The notes under the pieces: generated by a model
Database searches by the model: none
Seen by the model: the letters and a program-made list of their open reading frames with translations, nothing else
What the model was told of the DNA's origin: nothing
Shown here: positions 50,570 to 60,242 of the stretch, piece by piece
Position numbering within the stretch: position 1 is the stretch's first letter
Layout: each line of letters starts with the position of its first letter
From: Egicoccus sp. AB-alg6-2
GTDB taxonomy: Bacteria > Actinomycetota > Nitriliruptoria > Nitriliruptorales > Nitriliruptoraceae
Reading direction: 5' to 3'
Length of the DNA: 64,000 nt
Assembly: GCF_041821025.1 (NCBI RefSeq)
Contig: NZ_JBGUAY010000004.1
Span: 62,001-126,000 of the forward strand
Position numbers and translations under genes: made by a program

Positions 50570-51688
50570 TCAGCACACCACGATCCCGCGCGGGCGGTGG
50601 TTGACCCGTTCGACGCCGTCCTCGGTGACGACGACGATGTCCTCGATGCGGGCGCCGTACCGCCCGGGTACGTAGATCCCCGGTTCGACGGAGAAGGCCA
50701 TCCCGGACGTGATCGGTTCGCGGTTGCCACCGACGATCCAGGGCTCCTCGTGCTCCTCGACCCCGATGCCGTGCCCGGTGCGGTGGATGAACTGCTCGCC
50801 GTAGCCGGCGTCACGGATCACCGAACGGGCCGCCTCGTCGATCGACTCGGCGGTGACGCCGGGGCGTACCGACTGCACGGAGGCCTCCTGGGCCGCCTCG
50901 AGCACCGCGTGGAGCTCCGCGTAGCCGTCGGGAGCGTGTCCGAGCACGTAGTCGCGGGTCATGTCCGAGCAGTAGCCGTTGCGGGTACCGCCGATGTCCA
51001 CCACGACCGCGTCGCCGGTCGCGAGGACCCGGTCCCCCGTCTCGTGATGCGGCGAGGCGCCGTTCGGTCCGGACGCCACGATGACGAAGTTGATCTCGTC
51101 GTGGTCTTCGAGGATCAGTTCCCCGATGTCACGTCCGACCTCGGCCTCCGTGCGGCCCGGTCGGAGCAGGTCGGGGACGGCGGCGTGCACGGCGTCGATG
51201 GCCGCGCCGACGTCAAGGAGCGCCGCGATCTCGGCCTCGGTCTTGCGTAGCCGCAACTCGCGCATGATCCGCGAGCCGGGCACCCAGCTGGCCGTCGGCA
51301 TCGCGTCCTGCAACGCCAGGGTGAACGACGTCCACAGGCGGTCCTGCAGCGCCAGGCGACCGGTGTCGGCACCGGTACTGCGCAGCAGCTCGCGTACCAG
51401 CGCGATCGGGTCGTCGGTCTCGCCCCACGGTCGCAACGGTGCGACCCGGTCGGCGCCGCTGTCCTGCGCACGGGCCGCCTCGAGCCCGGGAACGACCAGC
51501 GACGGCTCGCCCTCGGCGGGGACGACCAACAACGTCAGTCGTTCGAGCGGGAGCGCGTGGTAGCCGACGAGGTAGCGCAGGTCGGCGCTGGGACCCACCA
51601 ACAGGGCGTCGACACCCGCGTCCCGCATGGCCTGCTGCGCACGTACCACCCGCTCGGTCGCCGGGTCGACGCTGGCTTCGCTGGTCAC
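50570..51688 (-). CDS. M24 Xaa-Pro aminopeptidase-like enzyme
   Basis: A 372-residue metallopeptidase. The C-terminal pita-bread domain has the metal ligands: D in VVVDIGGTRNGYCSDMTRDY, H in HRTGHGIGVEEHEEPW, E in FSVEPGIY and E in RIEDIVVV. The N-terminal creatinase-like domain begins with VDALLVGPSADLRYLVGY. Probably removes residues before proline. GTG 51688 start chosen (VTSEASVDP); stands alone with 93 nt upstream. Confidence 0.9.
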   Translation of the reverse strand: MTSEASVDPATERVVRAQQAMRDAGVDALLVGPSADLRYLVGYHALPLERLTLLVVPAEGEPSLVVPGLEAARAQDSGADRVAPLRPWGETDDPIALVRELLRSTGADTGRLALQDRLWTSFTLALQDAMPTASWVPGSRIMRELRLRKTEAEIAALLDVGAAIDAVHAAVPDLLRPGRTEAEVGRDIGELILEDHDEINFVIVASGPNGASPHHETGDRVLATGDAVVVDIGGTRNGYCSDMTRDYVLGHAPDGYAELHAVLEAAQEASVQSVRPGVTAESIDEAARSVIRDAGYGEQFIHRTGHGIGVEEHEEPWIVGGNREPITSGMAFSVEPGIYVPGRYGARIEDIVVVTEDGVERVNHRPRGIVVC

Positions 51689-51781
51689 CGTTCCTCCTCG
51701 TTCGGGCGCCGAGTCTAGGCGCCGACAGGGAGGGCGTCGTCCGGCGGGAGCGCGAGCGGGAGAACACGGGCGGACGTCGGA

Positions 51782-52711
51782 TCAGAGCTTGAGGCGCAAC
51801 ACCCGGTGCAGCAGGTCGAAGCTGGCCGGGGTGCGCCCCAGGACCTCGCCGTCCGCCTCGACGACGAGCGGACGATCCGCAGCCACCTCCACGCGGGTCG
51901 ACTGCCATTCGCGCACGTCGCTGCGGCCGAGATGGGTCCCCTTGCGCAGCTGCGGGGCTGCCCGCAGGACGTCGATGGGCGCGCCCCCCCACGACTGCAC
52001 GTTGAAGAGGTCGTCGTAGGGCAGTGCCCGCGGCGCCACCTGCAGGCCGCCGCCGAAGAACTGTCCGTTGGCGACCACCACGTTGCACAGCGGTTCGGTG
52101 CGCGTGCCCTGGTCGACCGTGACGGTCGTGTCGACGCGGCGGAAGCGGACGACCGCCCCGACGATCGCGGCGGCGTAGCGGGCCGTGCCGAGCCGCCGCG
52201 GAAGTCGGTTGGCCAGCGCGGTCACCGAGCCGCCGTAGCCGGCCTCGGCGACGTTGGCGAACAGCACGGTCCGCGGCGTCCCGTCGGGCCCGACGAGGCG
52301 GACCCGGCCGAGGTCGATCGGCAGGGTCTGCTCGCCGAGCAGGTGGTCGGCCATCACCTCCGGAGCCCGATCGAGCCCGAAGGTGCGCACGAAGTCACAG
52401 CCGGTACCACCCGCGACCACCCCGAGCACGGGATCGTCCCCGCGCACGGCGCCCGTCCCCGCGTCGACCAGGCCGTTGACCACCTCCTGCACCGTGCCGT
52501 CGCCGCCGACGGCGACCACGTAGCGCCGCCCGTCGTCGACGACCGCTGCGCGTGCGAGCTCGGTGGCGTGACCACGTCCGTCGGTGACGACCACGTCGTG
52601 TGCCAGTCCGCGGGCATGGAGTGCGGCCGTCAGTCGCGGCAGCACGCCCTCGCGGCCGCCACCGGCACTCGGATTGGCGATGAGCAGCGGCGGACCGAGC
52701 GGTGGGGACAC
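51782..52711 (-). CDS. Diacylglycerol/lipid kinase family protein
   Basis: A 309-residue DAGK-catalytic protein. PPLLIANPSAGGGREGV, AVGGDGTVQEVVNGLV (GGDGT nucleotide motif) and VLGVVAGGTGCDFVRTFG; the C-terminal beta-domain includes EADGEVLGRTPASFDLLH. It phosphorylates diacylglycerol or a related lipid. GTG 52711 is the start; no membrane helix. Confidence 0.9.
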   Translation of the reverse strand: MSPPLGPPLLIANPSAGGGREGVLPRLTAALHARGLAHDVVVTDGRGHATELARAAVVDDGRRYVVAVGGDGTVQEVVNGLVDAGTGAVRGDDPVLGVVAGGTGCDFVRTFGLDRAPEVMADHLLGEQTLPIDLGRVRLVGPDGTPRTVLFANVAEAGYGGSVTALANRLPRRLGTARYAAAIVGAVVRFRRVDTTVTVDQGTRTEPLCNVVVANGQFFGGGLQVAPRALPYDDLFNVQSWGGAPIDVLRAAPQLRKGTHLGRSDVREWQSTRVEVAADRPLVVEADGEVLGRTPASFDLLHRVLRLKL

Positions 52712-52779
52712 GGGGCGGGCGACTCCAGACGAGGGAGGCGGGAGGGTAATCGTCCCGCCGGACCCCCGAGGACGATCGC

Positions 52780-55533
52780 TCAGGCTTCGACGATGCCGCG
52801 CCGCAACGCGTCGACGGCGTCGGCCGCGTTGGTCGACAGCGGGTCCCCGCCGACGCTGCGCAGCTGCCCCACCAGGTCGGCGACCTGCTTGACGTTCCGA
52901 ACGAAGTCGCCGCCGGTGAGGTCGAGACCGCCGAGGGCCTCGTCGAGGTCGTCGCCGGAGGCCCAGCGGTAGGCAGGCGCGACGAAGCCCGCGTCGAGGT
53001 CACGGAGCGGGCGGACGCCGGCGTCCCGTTCGTGGCCGCGCAACTCCTCGGCGAGCTCCTGCAGTTCCTCGACGGCCTCGTAGATGGCCAGCGTTGGTAG
53101 TTCGGGCCGCTCGGTCGGGTCGCCGCCGCGTGGCTCGTAGAGGAACAACGACGCGATGCCGGCCACCTCGGCGGGATCGAGGTCGTCGAGCACACCGCGA
53201 CGGATCGCCTCGGCCACCAGCAGGTCGACCTCGCTGTAGATCCCGGCCAGGCGCAACCCCTCGTCGGTGGGGGCGATCCCGTCCTCGGCGTCCTCGAGGT
53301 AGCCGAGTCGGGTCAGTACCCGCAGGATCCGATGGAGCTGACGCACCAAGGACCCGGTCGCGCGCTCGATCGAGCGGCGCAGCGTCGCGGCCTGGTCGAG
53401 CAGGTCGTCGGCCCGGTACTGCCACCGCTCGTGCTCGGCCCGGTCCGGGCAGCCGTGACAGGGGTGCAGGCGCACCTGTTCGCGCAGCTCCCGGACCTCC
53501 TCGGACGGCCCGGCGTCCGCCGGCCGCGGGGTCGGGCGCTGCTCGTCGTCGATGCCCGGCGGTTCGAGGCCGCGCAGCAGCAGCGCGATGTCGCGGCGGT
53601 ATTCCTTTTGGCGCGGGTTGCCCTTGCCCGGCAGGCGGATCCGCTCGACGGGCACCGGCGGTCCGTCGAGTTCGCGCGGGCCGACCTTGGTCAGCGCACG
53701 CTCGTCGGTGACGACCTGCAGCAACGGGGTGCCCTTCTTGGTCATGTGCACCCCGACCACCGCGACCAGCCCGCGTCGACCGGTCCAGGGCAGGTGCAGC
53801 ACGTCGCCGGGCGACAGGGCCGCGATACCGGCGCGGACCTGGTCCTCGGCCGCTCGGCGACGCGCCTTCGCCTCGCTCTTCTCGAGCCGGCTGAGGGAGC
53901 GACGCAGGTCCCAGTACGCCGCCCAGTCCCCCAGCTCGCAGGTCAGGTGCCGGCCGTAGCCGGCCAGTGCCTCGTCGAGCTCGGTCAGCTTCTCGGCACT
54001 GCGAACGACCGACTCGTCCGCCTCGAACTGCGCGAACGACGCGCCGAGCAGCGCCTCGGCCTGGACCAGGTCGTGGCGCCGCAGCAGGTTGACGGCCATG
54101 TTGTACGACGGCGCGAACGAGCTGCGAAGCGGGTAGGTGCGGGTGCCGACCAGCCCGGCGACGGTCGGGAAGTCGAGGTCGCGCTGGTAGAGCACCACGG
54201 CGTGGCCGACGGTGTCGATCCCGCGCCGGCCGGCACGGCCGGTGAGCTGGGTGTACTCCCCCGGTGTGAGGAGCACGTGCGACTCGCCGTTCCACTTCTC
54301 GAGCCGCTCGATGACGACCGTCCGGGCCGGCATGTTGATGCCCAGCGCCAGCGTCTCGGTCGCCACGACCACCTTGAGCAGCCCGCGCTGGAACAGGACC
54401 TCGACGGTCTCCTTGAAGGCGGGGACCATGCCGGCGTGGTGCGCAGCGATGCCGTCGAGCAGTGCGGCCCGCCAGCGGTCGAAGCCCAGCACCCGCAGGT
54501 CGCCGGCCGGCAGGTCGCCCAGCATCGTGTCGACCGTCGCGGCGATCTCGTCGCGTTCGTGGCGGTCGGTCAGGCGCACGCCGGCCTGGGTCAGTTGCGC
54601 CACCGCGTCCTCGCAGCCCTGCCGCGAGAAGACGAACAGGATCGCCGGGAGCCAGCCCCGGTGCGCGAGTTCCTCGACGACGTGGGGTCGCGACGGCCAT
54701 CGCAACCGGACGTCGGGACCCATGCGCCGGCCCTTGTTGCTGACGCGGTTGCGCGTGCGCGCCCGACGTTCGAGCATCACCACGTCGGGATTGGGGACGC
54801 CGCCCAGTGCCTGGGCCGCCCGCTCCCGGTGCTCGCGGCTGGCGCCGCCCTTGCGGCCGGCGCGGAAGGTGTCGTAGACCTTGTCGTTGACGAAGTAGTG
54901 GTGACGGAGCGGGACGGGACGCGCCTCTTCGATGACCACCTCGCAGTGATCACGCACCTCGTCGAGCCAGCGGCCGAACTCCTCGGCGTTGCTGACGGTG
55001 GCCGACAGCGCCGCCAACTGCACCGACGACGGCAACTGGACGATGACCTCCTCCCACACCGCGCCCCGCGAGCGGTCGGCGAGGTAGTGCACCTCGTCGA
55101 GCACGACGTGCCGCAGCCCGCGCAGCGTCGGCGAGGCCTCGTAGATCATGTTGCGCAGGACCTCGGTGGTCATCACGACGACCGGCGCCTCGCCGTTCAC
55201 CGACCGGTCGCCGGTCAGCAGGCCGACCTTGTCGTCGCCGTAGCGCTGGACCAGGTCGCGGTACTTCTGGTTCGACAGCGCCTTGATGGGGGTGGTGTAG
55301 AAGCACTTGCCACCGTGGTGGAGGGCCTCGTGGCAGGCGAACTCGCCCACCACCGTCTTGCCGGCGCCGGTGGGAGCGGCGACGAGCACGGATCGTCCGC
55401 CCAGCAGTGCCTCGATGGCACGCACCTGGAAGTCGTCGGGCGCGAACCCCAGCTCGTCGAGGAAGCTGGCCACCACCGGGTCCTCGAGCACGGGCCGCCG
55501 AACCTCGTCGTCGTGCGCCATGGCGTCGGCCAC
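52780..55533 (-). CDS. helY: Ski2/Mtr4-like RNA helicase HelY
   Basis: A 917-residue DExH helicase. Walker A APTGAGKTVVGEF, Walker B VVLDEVHYLAD, SATVSN, the LNMPARTVV block GINMPARTVVIERLEKWNG and QLTGRAGRRGID. The C-terminal DSHCT domain includes CHGCPDRAEHERW with clustered Cys, as in mycobacterial HelY. GTG 55533 has GGGAA upstream; an in-frame ATG 55521 is an alternative. Processes structured RNA; exact role undetermined. Confidence 0.93.
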   Translation of the reverse strand: MADAMAHDDEVRRPVLEDPVVASFLDELGFAPDDFQVRAIEALLGGRSVLVAAPTGAGKTVVGEFACHEALHHGGKCFYTTPIKALSNQKYRDLVQRYGDDKVGLLTGDRSVNGEAPVVVMTTEVLRNMIYEASPTLRGLRHVVLDEVHYLADRSRGAVWEEVIVQLPSSVQLAALSATVSNAEEFGRWLDEVRDHCEVVIEEARPVPLRHHYFVNDKVYDTFRAGRKGGASREHRERAAQALGGVPNPDVVMLERRARTRNRVSNKGRRMGPDVRLRWPSRPHVVEELAHRGWLPAILFVFSRQGCEDAVAQLTQAGVRLTDRHERDEIAATVDTMLGDLPAGDLRVLGFDRWRAALLDGIAAHHAGMVPAFKETVEVLFQRGLLKVVVATETLALGINMPARTVVIERLEKWNGESHVLLTPGEYTQLTGRAGRRGIDTVGHAVVLYQRDLDFPTVAGLVGTRTYPLRSSFAPSYNMAVNLLRRHDLVQAEALLGASFAQFEADESVVRSAEKLTELDEALAGYGRHLTCELGDWAAYWDLRRSLSRLEKSEAKARRRAAEDQVRAGIAALSPGDVLHLPWTGRRGLVAVVGVHMTKKGTPLLQVVTDERALTKVGPRELDGPPVPVERIRLPGKGNPRQKEYRRDIALLLRGLEPPGIDDEQRPTPRPADAGPSEEVRELREQVRLHPCHGCPDRAEHERWQYRADDLLDQAATLRRSIERATGSLVRQLHRILRVLTRLGYLEDAEDGIAPTDEGLRLAGIYSEVDLLVAEAIRRGVLDDLDPAEVAGIASLFLYEPRGGDPTERPELPTLAIYEAVEELQELAEELRGHERDAGVRPLRDLDAGFVAPAYRWASGDDLDEALGGLDLTGGDFVRNVKQVADLVGQLRSVGGDPLSTNAADAVDALRRGIVEA

Positions 55534-55649
55534 TGTCGGTTCCCCTGGCTCGTCGGACGTGCCGCGCCACACGGGCGGCGGCCACGCAAGGCTAAGGGCT
55601 GGTGCGGACCGGTCGCGACCGGCGGCACCGACACCCGGCCGGCCCGAGG

Positions 55650-56318
55650 TCAGCCCGAGGTGTCCAGGGAGGGGAAATCGGGCAGGTCGGGCAACGGTGC
55701 GACCGGCGCCGCTCCCCCGTCGAGGTCGTGGATGCCGGCCCGCGCCGACTGCACCACCTGTTCGCCGCGCATGCGCAGTCGGGCCACCTCGGTGAGCAGA
55801 CCGGCCCGGCGGTCCTCGTCCTGGATCGTCGCGGCCCGACCGAGCACGACGACGGCGTCGCGGGACAGGGTGATGCCCGTGATGAACTGTCGCTGCACGG
55901 GGCGGCCCTCGGGCGCCACGTCGACGGCGGCGAGCTGGCCCAGCACGTTGTCGTAGGCCACGAGCCACCGCTCCAGGCCTTCGGTCACGGCGGTCGGGTC
56001 TCCATCGTTGCGCAGCGCCACCATCGCCTCGCTGACGGCGGGCGCGTCGCCACCGGACGAGCTCCAGATCCCGTCGGCGTCGAAGACCAGCGGCAGTGCC
56101 TGCTGCTCCAACTGCAGGCGCACGCCGGGACCGGACTCGGGCGCGGTCTCCCGTCCGATCAGGAAGCCGGCCACCAGCGCGAGCGCGGTGAGGACGAGGG
56201 CGCGGCCCATGCCGGCGCGCCGGGCGCGGTAGACCACGCGGCGCAGGCGCATCATGGTCGAGTCGCCGAACTCGCCGGTGTGCCCCGTCAGTCCCGGGGT
56301 CTTCTCGGGTGCGCTCAT
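55650..56318 (-). CDS. Hypothetical signal-anchored protein behind tatC
   Basis: A 222-residue protein with a cytoplasmic basic N-terminal part and a single anchor helix ALVLTALALVAGFLIGRET; the rest is extracytoplasmic and helical (LTEVARLRMRGEQVVQSARAGIHDLDGG) ending Pro/Asp-rich. ATG 56318 overlaps the tatC stop (ATGA). No family recognised; the Tat-operon position may be incidental. Confidence 0.65.
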   Translation of the reverse strand: MSAPEKTPGLTGHTGEFGDSTMMRLRRVVYRARRAGMGRALVLTALALVAGFLIGRETAPESGPGVRLQLEQQALPLVFDADGIWSSSGGDAPAVSEAMVALRNDGDPTAVTEGLERWLVAYDNVLGQLAAVDVAPEGRPVQRQFITGITLSRDAVVVLGRAATIQDEDRRAGLLTEVARLRMRGEQVVQSARAGIHDLDGGAAPVAPLPDLPDFPSLDTSG

Positions 56319-57100
56319 GGCTCGCTCCGACGCCGGCGGGCACGCTCGATCAGCCGTGCCGCCAGAATCGAGAACTCGTAGAACAGGATCATCGGGCCGG
56401 CCATGAGCAACAGGGTCACCGCATCGGTGGTCGGCGTGATGATGGCGGCGGCGATGACGATGAGGACCACCGCGTAGGGCCGCCACTGGCGCAACATGTG
56501 CGACTTCACGGCCCCGACCAGCGCGAGGAAGATCAGGACCAGCGGGAGTTCGAAGACGAGGCCGAACGCGACCGAGGTGGTCAGGAAGAACGACAGGTAC
56601 TCGTTTGCCGACAGCAGGGTCTCGATGTCGGGACCACCGATCCCGAGCAGGATGCGCAGCCCCTGCGGGATCACGAGGTAGGCGAACCCGATGCCGAGCG
56701 CGAACATGACCTGACTGAGCACCACGAACGGCAGCGCGTACCGCCGCTCGGAGCGGGTCAGCCCGGGCGTGATGAACCGCCACAACTGGTAGAAGATCAC
56801 CGGCCCGCCGACGAACAACCCGATCACCACCGCCGTCTTCATCCGAACCGAGAACGGCTCGAGCGGTCGCAGGGCAACCAGGTTGCACGACGCCTCGGGA
56901 CGGATGACGGCCAGCGCCTGGCAGTAGGGCTCGGTCAACGCCTGCAGCACCCAGGGGAAGACGATGTAGCCGACGACCGTGCCGACGGCGAGAGCGAGCA
57001 ACGCCCGGAAGAGCCGCGTCCGCAGTTCGGCGAGATGCTCGAACAGCGTCATCTCACCGGCGGTGTCCGCCTCGGCGATGGCGTCAGGACTCCGGGTCAC
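56315..57100 (-). CDS. tatC: Twin-arginine translocase subunit TatC
   Basis: A 261-residue six-helix protein that recognises RR signal peptides and, with TatA, exports folded proteins. [48 protein letters not shown] and [15 protein letters not shown] are diagnostic. GTG 57100 overlaps tatA by 17 nt and gives the usual short cytoplasmic leader; ATG 57052 would start directly at MTLF. No TatB is seen. Confidence 0.93.
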   Translation of the reverse strand: MTRSPDAIAEADTAGEMTLFEHLAELRTRLFRALLALAVGTVVGYIVFPWVLQALTEPYCQALAVIRPEASCNLVALRPLEPFSVRMKTAVVIGLFVGGPVIFYQLWRFITPGLTRSERRYALPFVVLSQVMFALGIGFAYLVIPQGLRILLGIGGPDIETLLSANEYLSFFLTTSVAFGLVFELPLVLIFLALVGAVKSHMLRQWRPYAVVLIVIAAAIITPTTDAVTLLLMAGPMILFYEFSILAARLIERARRRRSEP

Positions 57101-57302
57101 GGGGCGTGGCAGGCGGGCGCTCCTCGTGGGCCCTCGACTCCTCGCGGGCCCGGGATTCGGCGTCCGCCTCGTCGGAGGCCTTGCGGAACTCCTTGATGCT
57201 CTTGCCGACCGAACCGGCGAGGTCCGGCAGCTTCTTGGCACCGAAGAGCAGCAGGACGATGAAGAGGATGACCAGGAGTTCCCAACCGCCCGGGAAGGTC
57301 AT
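57084..57302 (-). CDS. tatA: Twin-arginine translocase subunit TatA
   Basis: A 72-residue single-helix protein: [31 protein letters not shown] with the conserved FG hinge, then an amphipathic helix and a charged tail. Forms the protein-conducting part with TatC directly downstream. ATG 57302 begins MTFPGG. Confidence 0.93.
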   Translation of the reverse strand: MTFPGGWELLVILFIVLLLFGAKKLPDLAGSVGKSIKEFRKASDEADAESRAREESRAHEERPPATPRDPES

Positions 57303-57356
57303 GCGATTTCCTGCCGTCGTGGATGCTGGCGGACACGTGCGCTCGCGGAAACGAGT

Positions 57357-57596
57357 CTAGCCGTTCGCGTCCCGACCGAGACGGGACAGGGCCTCGCCGA
57401 CGCGGTCGAGCTCGGACGTCGTCAGCTCGGCATCCTGTTGCAGTTGCGCCAGCGTCGGCCCGATGCGGCGTTCGATGTCACGGATCTCACCGGCCATGCG
57501 CGCGAGGCGACGTACCAGCACCACCACGACCACCACGAGGGCGAGCAGGGTCGCGAGCAGGACGCCGACCACGACAAAGACGACGGGCGCGGGCAT
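57357..57596 (-). CDS. Small single-helix membrane protein with coiled-coil tail
   Basis: A 79-residue protein: anchor MPAPVVFVVVGVLLATLLALV and a cytoplasmic helical tail (LARMAGEIRDIERRIGPTLAQLQQDAELTTSELDR) likely a coiled coil. ATG 57596 has GAGG upstream. Directly before tatA (54 nt). No family recognised. Confidence 0.65.
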   Translation of the reverse strand: MPAPVVFVVVGVLLATLLALVVVVVVLVRRLARMAGEIRDIERRIGPTLAQLQQDAELTTSELDRVGEALSRLGRDANG

Positions 57597-57636
57597 GGGG
57601 CCTCGACGGTGGCGGTCGCGGGTGCGCGACATGGAA

Positions 57637-57666
57637 CGGGGCGCCCCCCTGCTGGGAGGCGCCCCG
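57637..57666 (-). terminator. Terminator after the zinc-ribbon gene
   Basis: A 9-bp CGGGGCGCC/GGCGCCCCG stem with a 12-nt loop, 25 nt beyond the stop at 57692. Confidence 0.75.
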
Positions 57667-57691
57667 GAGTCTAGGCCGGTGCCGCGACGGG

Positions 57692-58054
57692 TCAGGAAGC
57701 GAGCAGCCGCTCGAACCAGTCGTCGCCGGCCAGCAGCTCGTGCAGGTCGAGCAGGTCGTCGGCGGTGAGCCGCGGCGCGTCGGCCGGCGCCTCGGGGTGG
57801 GGCGGCAGCAGCAGCTCGAGCAGCTGGTCGATGTCGCCGAACTCCTCGATCGGGACGTCGCCGTTGCTGAGCAGCTGCGCGATGCGCTCGTCGGCCGGCT
57901 TGGTGACCAGTTCGTCGCAGTCGGGGCACAGGAAGCGGTAGGTGCTGCCCTCGCCGACGAGTCCGTCGGGAGCGCGGACGATGCGCAACGTGACCTCGGG
58001 CGGCGTCAGGTCGACTTCGCCGCAACCGGGGCAGTTCGCGCGGATCCTGGTCAT
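57692..58054 (-). CDS. Small zinc-ribbon protein (120 aa)
   Basis: A 120-residue protein with CPGC near 8 and CPDC near 43, a zinc-ribbon, followed by a helical acidic tail (LELLLPPHPEAPADAPRLTADDLLDLHELLAGDDWFERL). ATG 58054 with GGAGG four bases upstream. Ends at a terminator. Function unknown; not in the proteasome operon. Confidence 0.7.
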   Translation of the reverse strand: MTRIRANCPGCGEVDLTPPEVTLRIVRAPDGLVGEGSTYRFLCPDCDELVTKPADERIAQLLSNGDVPIEEFGDIDQLLELLLPPHPEAPADAPRLTADDLLDLHELLAGDDWFERLLAS

Positions 58055-58157
58055 GTCGGGCCTCCTTCGGCGCCAGTGACCAACCTTTCGGCCGGACATG
58101 ACCTCGAATTCAGGTGATCAACCCACAAATCCCCCGAAGGTGGGCGGCCTTGACTAG

Positions 58158-59084
58158 TCAGCGTTGATAGCGGGCGAGCGCCTCGGATGCAAGCGCGGCC
58201 ACGTCGTGCCGCAGCGTCTCGGGGGCCAGCACGCGCGCCTCACCGGCCGCGGTCAGCACCACTCGGGCGAGCCAGCCGGGCGCGTCGGTGCGCAGACGCA
58301 CGATGGCGCCGCCGTCCGGCAGGTCCTCGACCGAGTCGGGGGTGACGGCGTCGAGTACCCACCGTCCTGCGACCGACAGTTCGAGTTCGACCTCGAGGTC
58401 GTCGGGGCCGGGAGCATACCCGGGCGGTGGCAACTGCTCGGGAGCGGCCACCGCGCGCGGCTGATCGCTGACCTCGAGCTGCGCGACACGGTCGAGGCGG
58501 AACGTGCGCGGCGCCTCGACGTCCACGTCGTGGGCGCGCAGGTACCAGAGCCCGTCGGCGACCTGCAGCGTCCAGGGATCGACGGTGCGCCACTGAGGGA
58601 ACTCGTCGGCCCGACCCTGGTAGAGCAGCCGTACGCGGCGCTCGTCGGCGATCGCGCGCCGCAGCCCGGGCACCACCGCGTGGTCGCCGGGTCGTAGCAC
58701 GTCGGCGACGGTCTCGGGGATGCCGAGGGCGGCACGGACCTTGTCGACCGCGGTGCGCAGGGCCGGCAACTCGTCGCCGAGCGCCTCGGTGACCGCGTCG
58801 AGCGTGAGCACCAGTCGCAACGCCTCGCGCGCCGTCGGACGCATCGGTCGCTTCAGCTCGTCGGCCATTTGGACCACCACGCGGTCGCCGACGATGTCGA
58901 CCTCGAACAGGTCGCCGCCTCCCAGGCCCGGCAGGCCACAGAAGTCGAGGTGTCCCAGGTCGCGACGGATCGTCGCCTCGCTGACCCCGAACGCGCTGGC
59001 GGTCTCCTCGATCGACGCCCCCGGACGCTCGAGCAGCCACGGCACCAACGTCAGCATCCGCGCCACATCCCCCGCCGCGCTCAT
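58158..59084 (-). CDS. pafC: WYL-domain transcription regulator PafC
   Basis: A 308-residue HTH + WYL regulator. N-terminal winged helix (IEETASAFGVSEATIRRDLGHL), WYL core GLWYLRAHDVDVEAPRTFRLDRV. With PafB it forms the DNA-damage activator PafBC of actinobacteria. Its start overlaps pafB stop (ATGA). Direct targets are not visible in this window. Confidence 0.9.
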   Translation of the reverse strand: MSAAGDVARMLTLVPWLLERPGASIEETASAFGVSEATIRRDLGHLDFCGLPGLGGGDLFEVDIVGDRVVVQMADELKRPMRPTAREALRLVLTLDAVTEALGDELPALRTAVDKVRAALGIPETVADVLRPGDHAVVPGLRRAIADERRVRLLYQGRADEFPQWRTVDPWTLQVADGLWYLRAHDVDVEAPRTFRLDRVAQLEVSDQPRAVAAPEQLPPPGYAPGPDDLEVELELSVAGRWVLDAVTPDSVEDLPDGGAIVRLRTDAPGWLARVVLTAAGEARVLAPETLRHDVAALASEALARYQR

Positions 59085-60166
59085 GTTTCCTCCCGCCCGC
59101 CACCCCGGGCGTCTCGCTCGCTGCGCTCGCTCGTTGCCTCGCCCGACTCCTCCCGCCCGCCACCCCGGGCGTCTCGCTCGCTGCGCTCGCTCGTTGCCTC
59201 GCCCGACTCCTCCCGCCCGCCACCCCGGGCGTCTCGCTCGCTGCGCTCGGTGAGGCGTCGAAGAGCGTCGACGACCTCACCGCGCAGCTGCGCGGGTTCG
59301 AGCACCTCGACGTCGGCGCCGAGACCCAGCAGCCACGAGCGGTCGCGGACCGGATCCAGGTCCGGCAGTCGGAGCACCGGCTGGCCGGCGTGCACCCGCC
59401 CCGTGTCGACGCCGCCACGCAGCTCGACCGCCCAGCGCGCCGCGGGACGCACCGCCAGTTCCACGTCGGTGCGCTCCCCCTCGGGGCCCGACACCGCCGA
59501 CGCCGGGTCGAATCCCTCCGGCACCCGGTAGCCGCCCGGTCCACCGGCTTCGCGGGCGCGGCCGACGAAACGGTCGAGCCGGAAGGCCCGGACCGCGTCG
59601 CGGTCGTGGTCGCGTCCCACGAGGTACCAGGCGCCTCGGCGCTGGACGATCGCGTAGGGGTCGACGGTCCGCTCCGCGGTGTCCCCACCGGCGGTCCGGT
59701 ACGGAAAGCGCACCGGCGTGCGCGAGACCACCGCGTCGGCGACGGCGTCGACGGGGTCTGGTGCGAGGCTGACACGCGTCGTCGGCGAGGTCGCCAGCTC
59801 GGAGGGGTCGGGAGCGCGGGCGGCGAGCTTCGCCAACGCCAGGTGTGCCCCCTCGCTGCCGGTGAGCTGCACCGCCAACGACAGGGCCGCCACCTCCTCG
59901 GCGGTGAGGTCGACGTCGGCGAGCTCGTAGGTGGAGCGGTCGACGACGTAGCCGAGCTCGTCGCCGAAGGCGACCTCGCGGGTCTCGATCGGGACCCCGA
60001 GGCGCCGCAGGTCGTCCTTGTCGCGCTCGAACATCCGGCGTGACGACTCCGAATCGCCCTGGCGGTAGTACCCGGTCCGCTGCCGGATCTCGGCCAGCGT
60101 CATCGGCCGGCGGGTCTCGAGCAACGCGACGGTCAGATTCACCAGACGTTCGACCTTCGCCGTCAC
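59081..60166 (-). CDS. pafB: WYL-domain transcription regulator PafB with repeat tail
   Basis: A 361-residue partner of PafC: winged helix TLAEIRQRTGYYRQGDSESSRRMFERDKDDLRRLGVP, WYL region RRGAWYLVGRDHDRDAVRAFRLDR. Length exceeds usual PafB by about 50 residues owing to three copies of an SERSERDARGGGREESGEAT-type unit at the C-terminus, encoded by 60-bp perfect direct repeats. Overlaps pafC by ATGA, so the repeat ends exactly at the pafC start. Confidence 0.9.
   Translation of the reverse strand: MTAKVERLVNLTVALLETRRPMTLAEIRQRTGYYRQGDSESSRRMFERDKDDLRRLGVPIETREVAFGDELGYVVDRSTYELADVDLTAEEVAALSLAVQLTGSEGAHLALAKLAARAPDPSELATSPTTRVSLAPDPVDAVADAVVSRTPVRFPYRTAGGDTAERTVDPYAIVQRRGAWYLVGRDHDRDAVRAFRLDRFVGRAREAGGPGGYRVPEGFDPASAVSGPEGERTDVELAVRPAARWAVELRGGVDTGRVHAGQPVLRLPDLDPVRDRSWLLGLGADVEVLEPAQLRGEVVDALRRLTERSERDARGGGREESGEATSERSERDARGGGREESGEATSERSERDARGGGREET
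59088..59249 (-). repeat. 60-bp perfect tandem repeat, 2.7 copies
   Basis: Positions 59101-59160 and 59161-59220 are identical, and 59221-59249 repeats the first 29 bases; to the left it extends 13 bases to 59088. The unit encodes 20 residues at the end of pafB (Ser-Glu-Arg-rich). Identity with no substitution points to recent duplication. Confidence 0.97.
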
Positions 60167-60242
60167 CTCGACCCGCCCCTCGTCGCCCCGCCGGCCACGC
60201 CGGCGCCTCGATCGGGCGGCAGGGTAGTGGCGACGGCGTGGT

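Noticed and set aside
59088-59249. CRISPR array
   Set aside because: The 60-bp units are adjacent without spacers and encode protein.
59470-59530. GGTCGAATCCCTCC resembling a tRNA T-arm
   Set aside because: It lies inside the pafB coding frame (GFDPASAVSG) and lacks the other tRNA arms.
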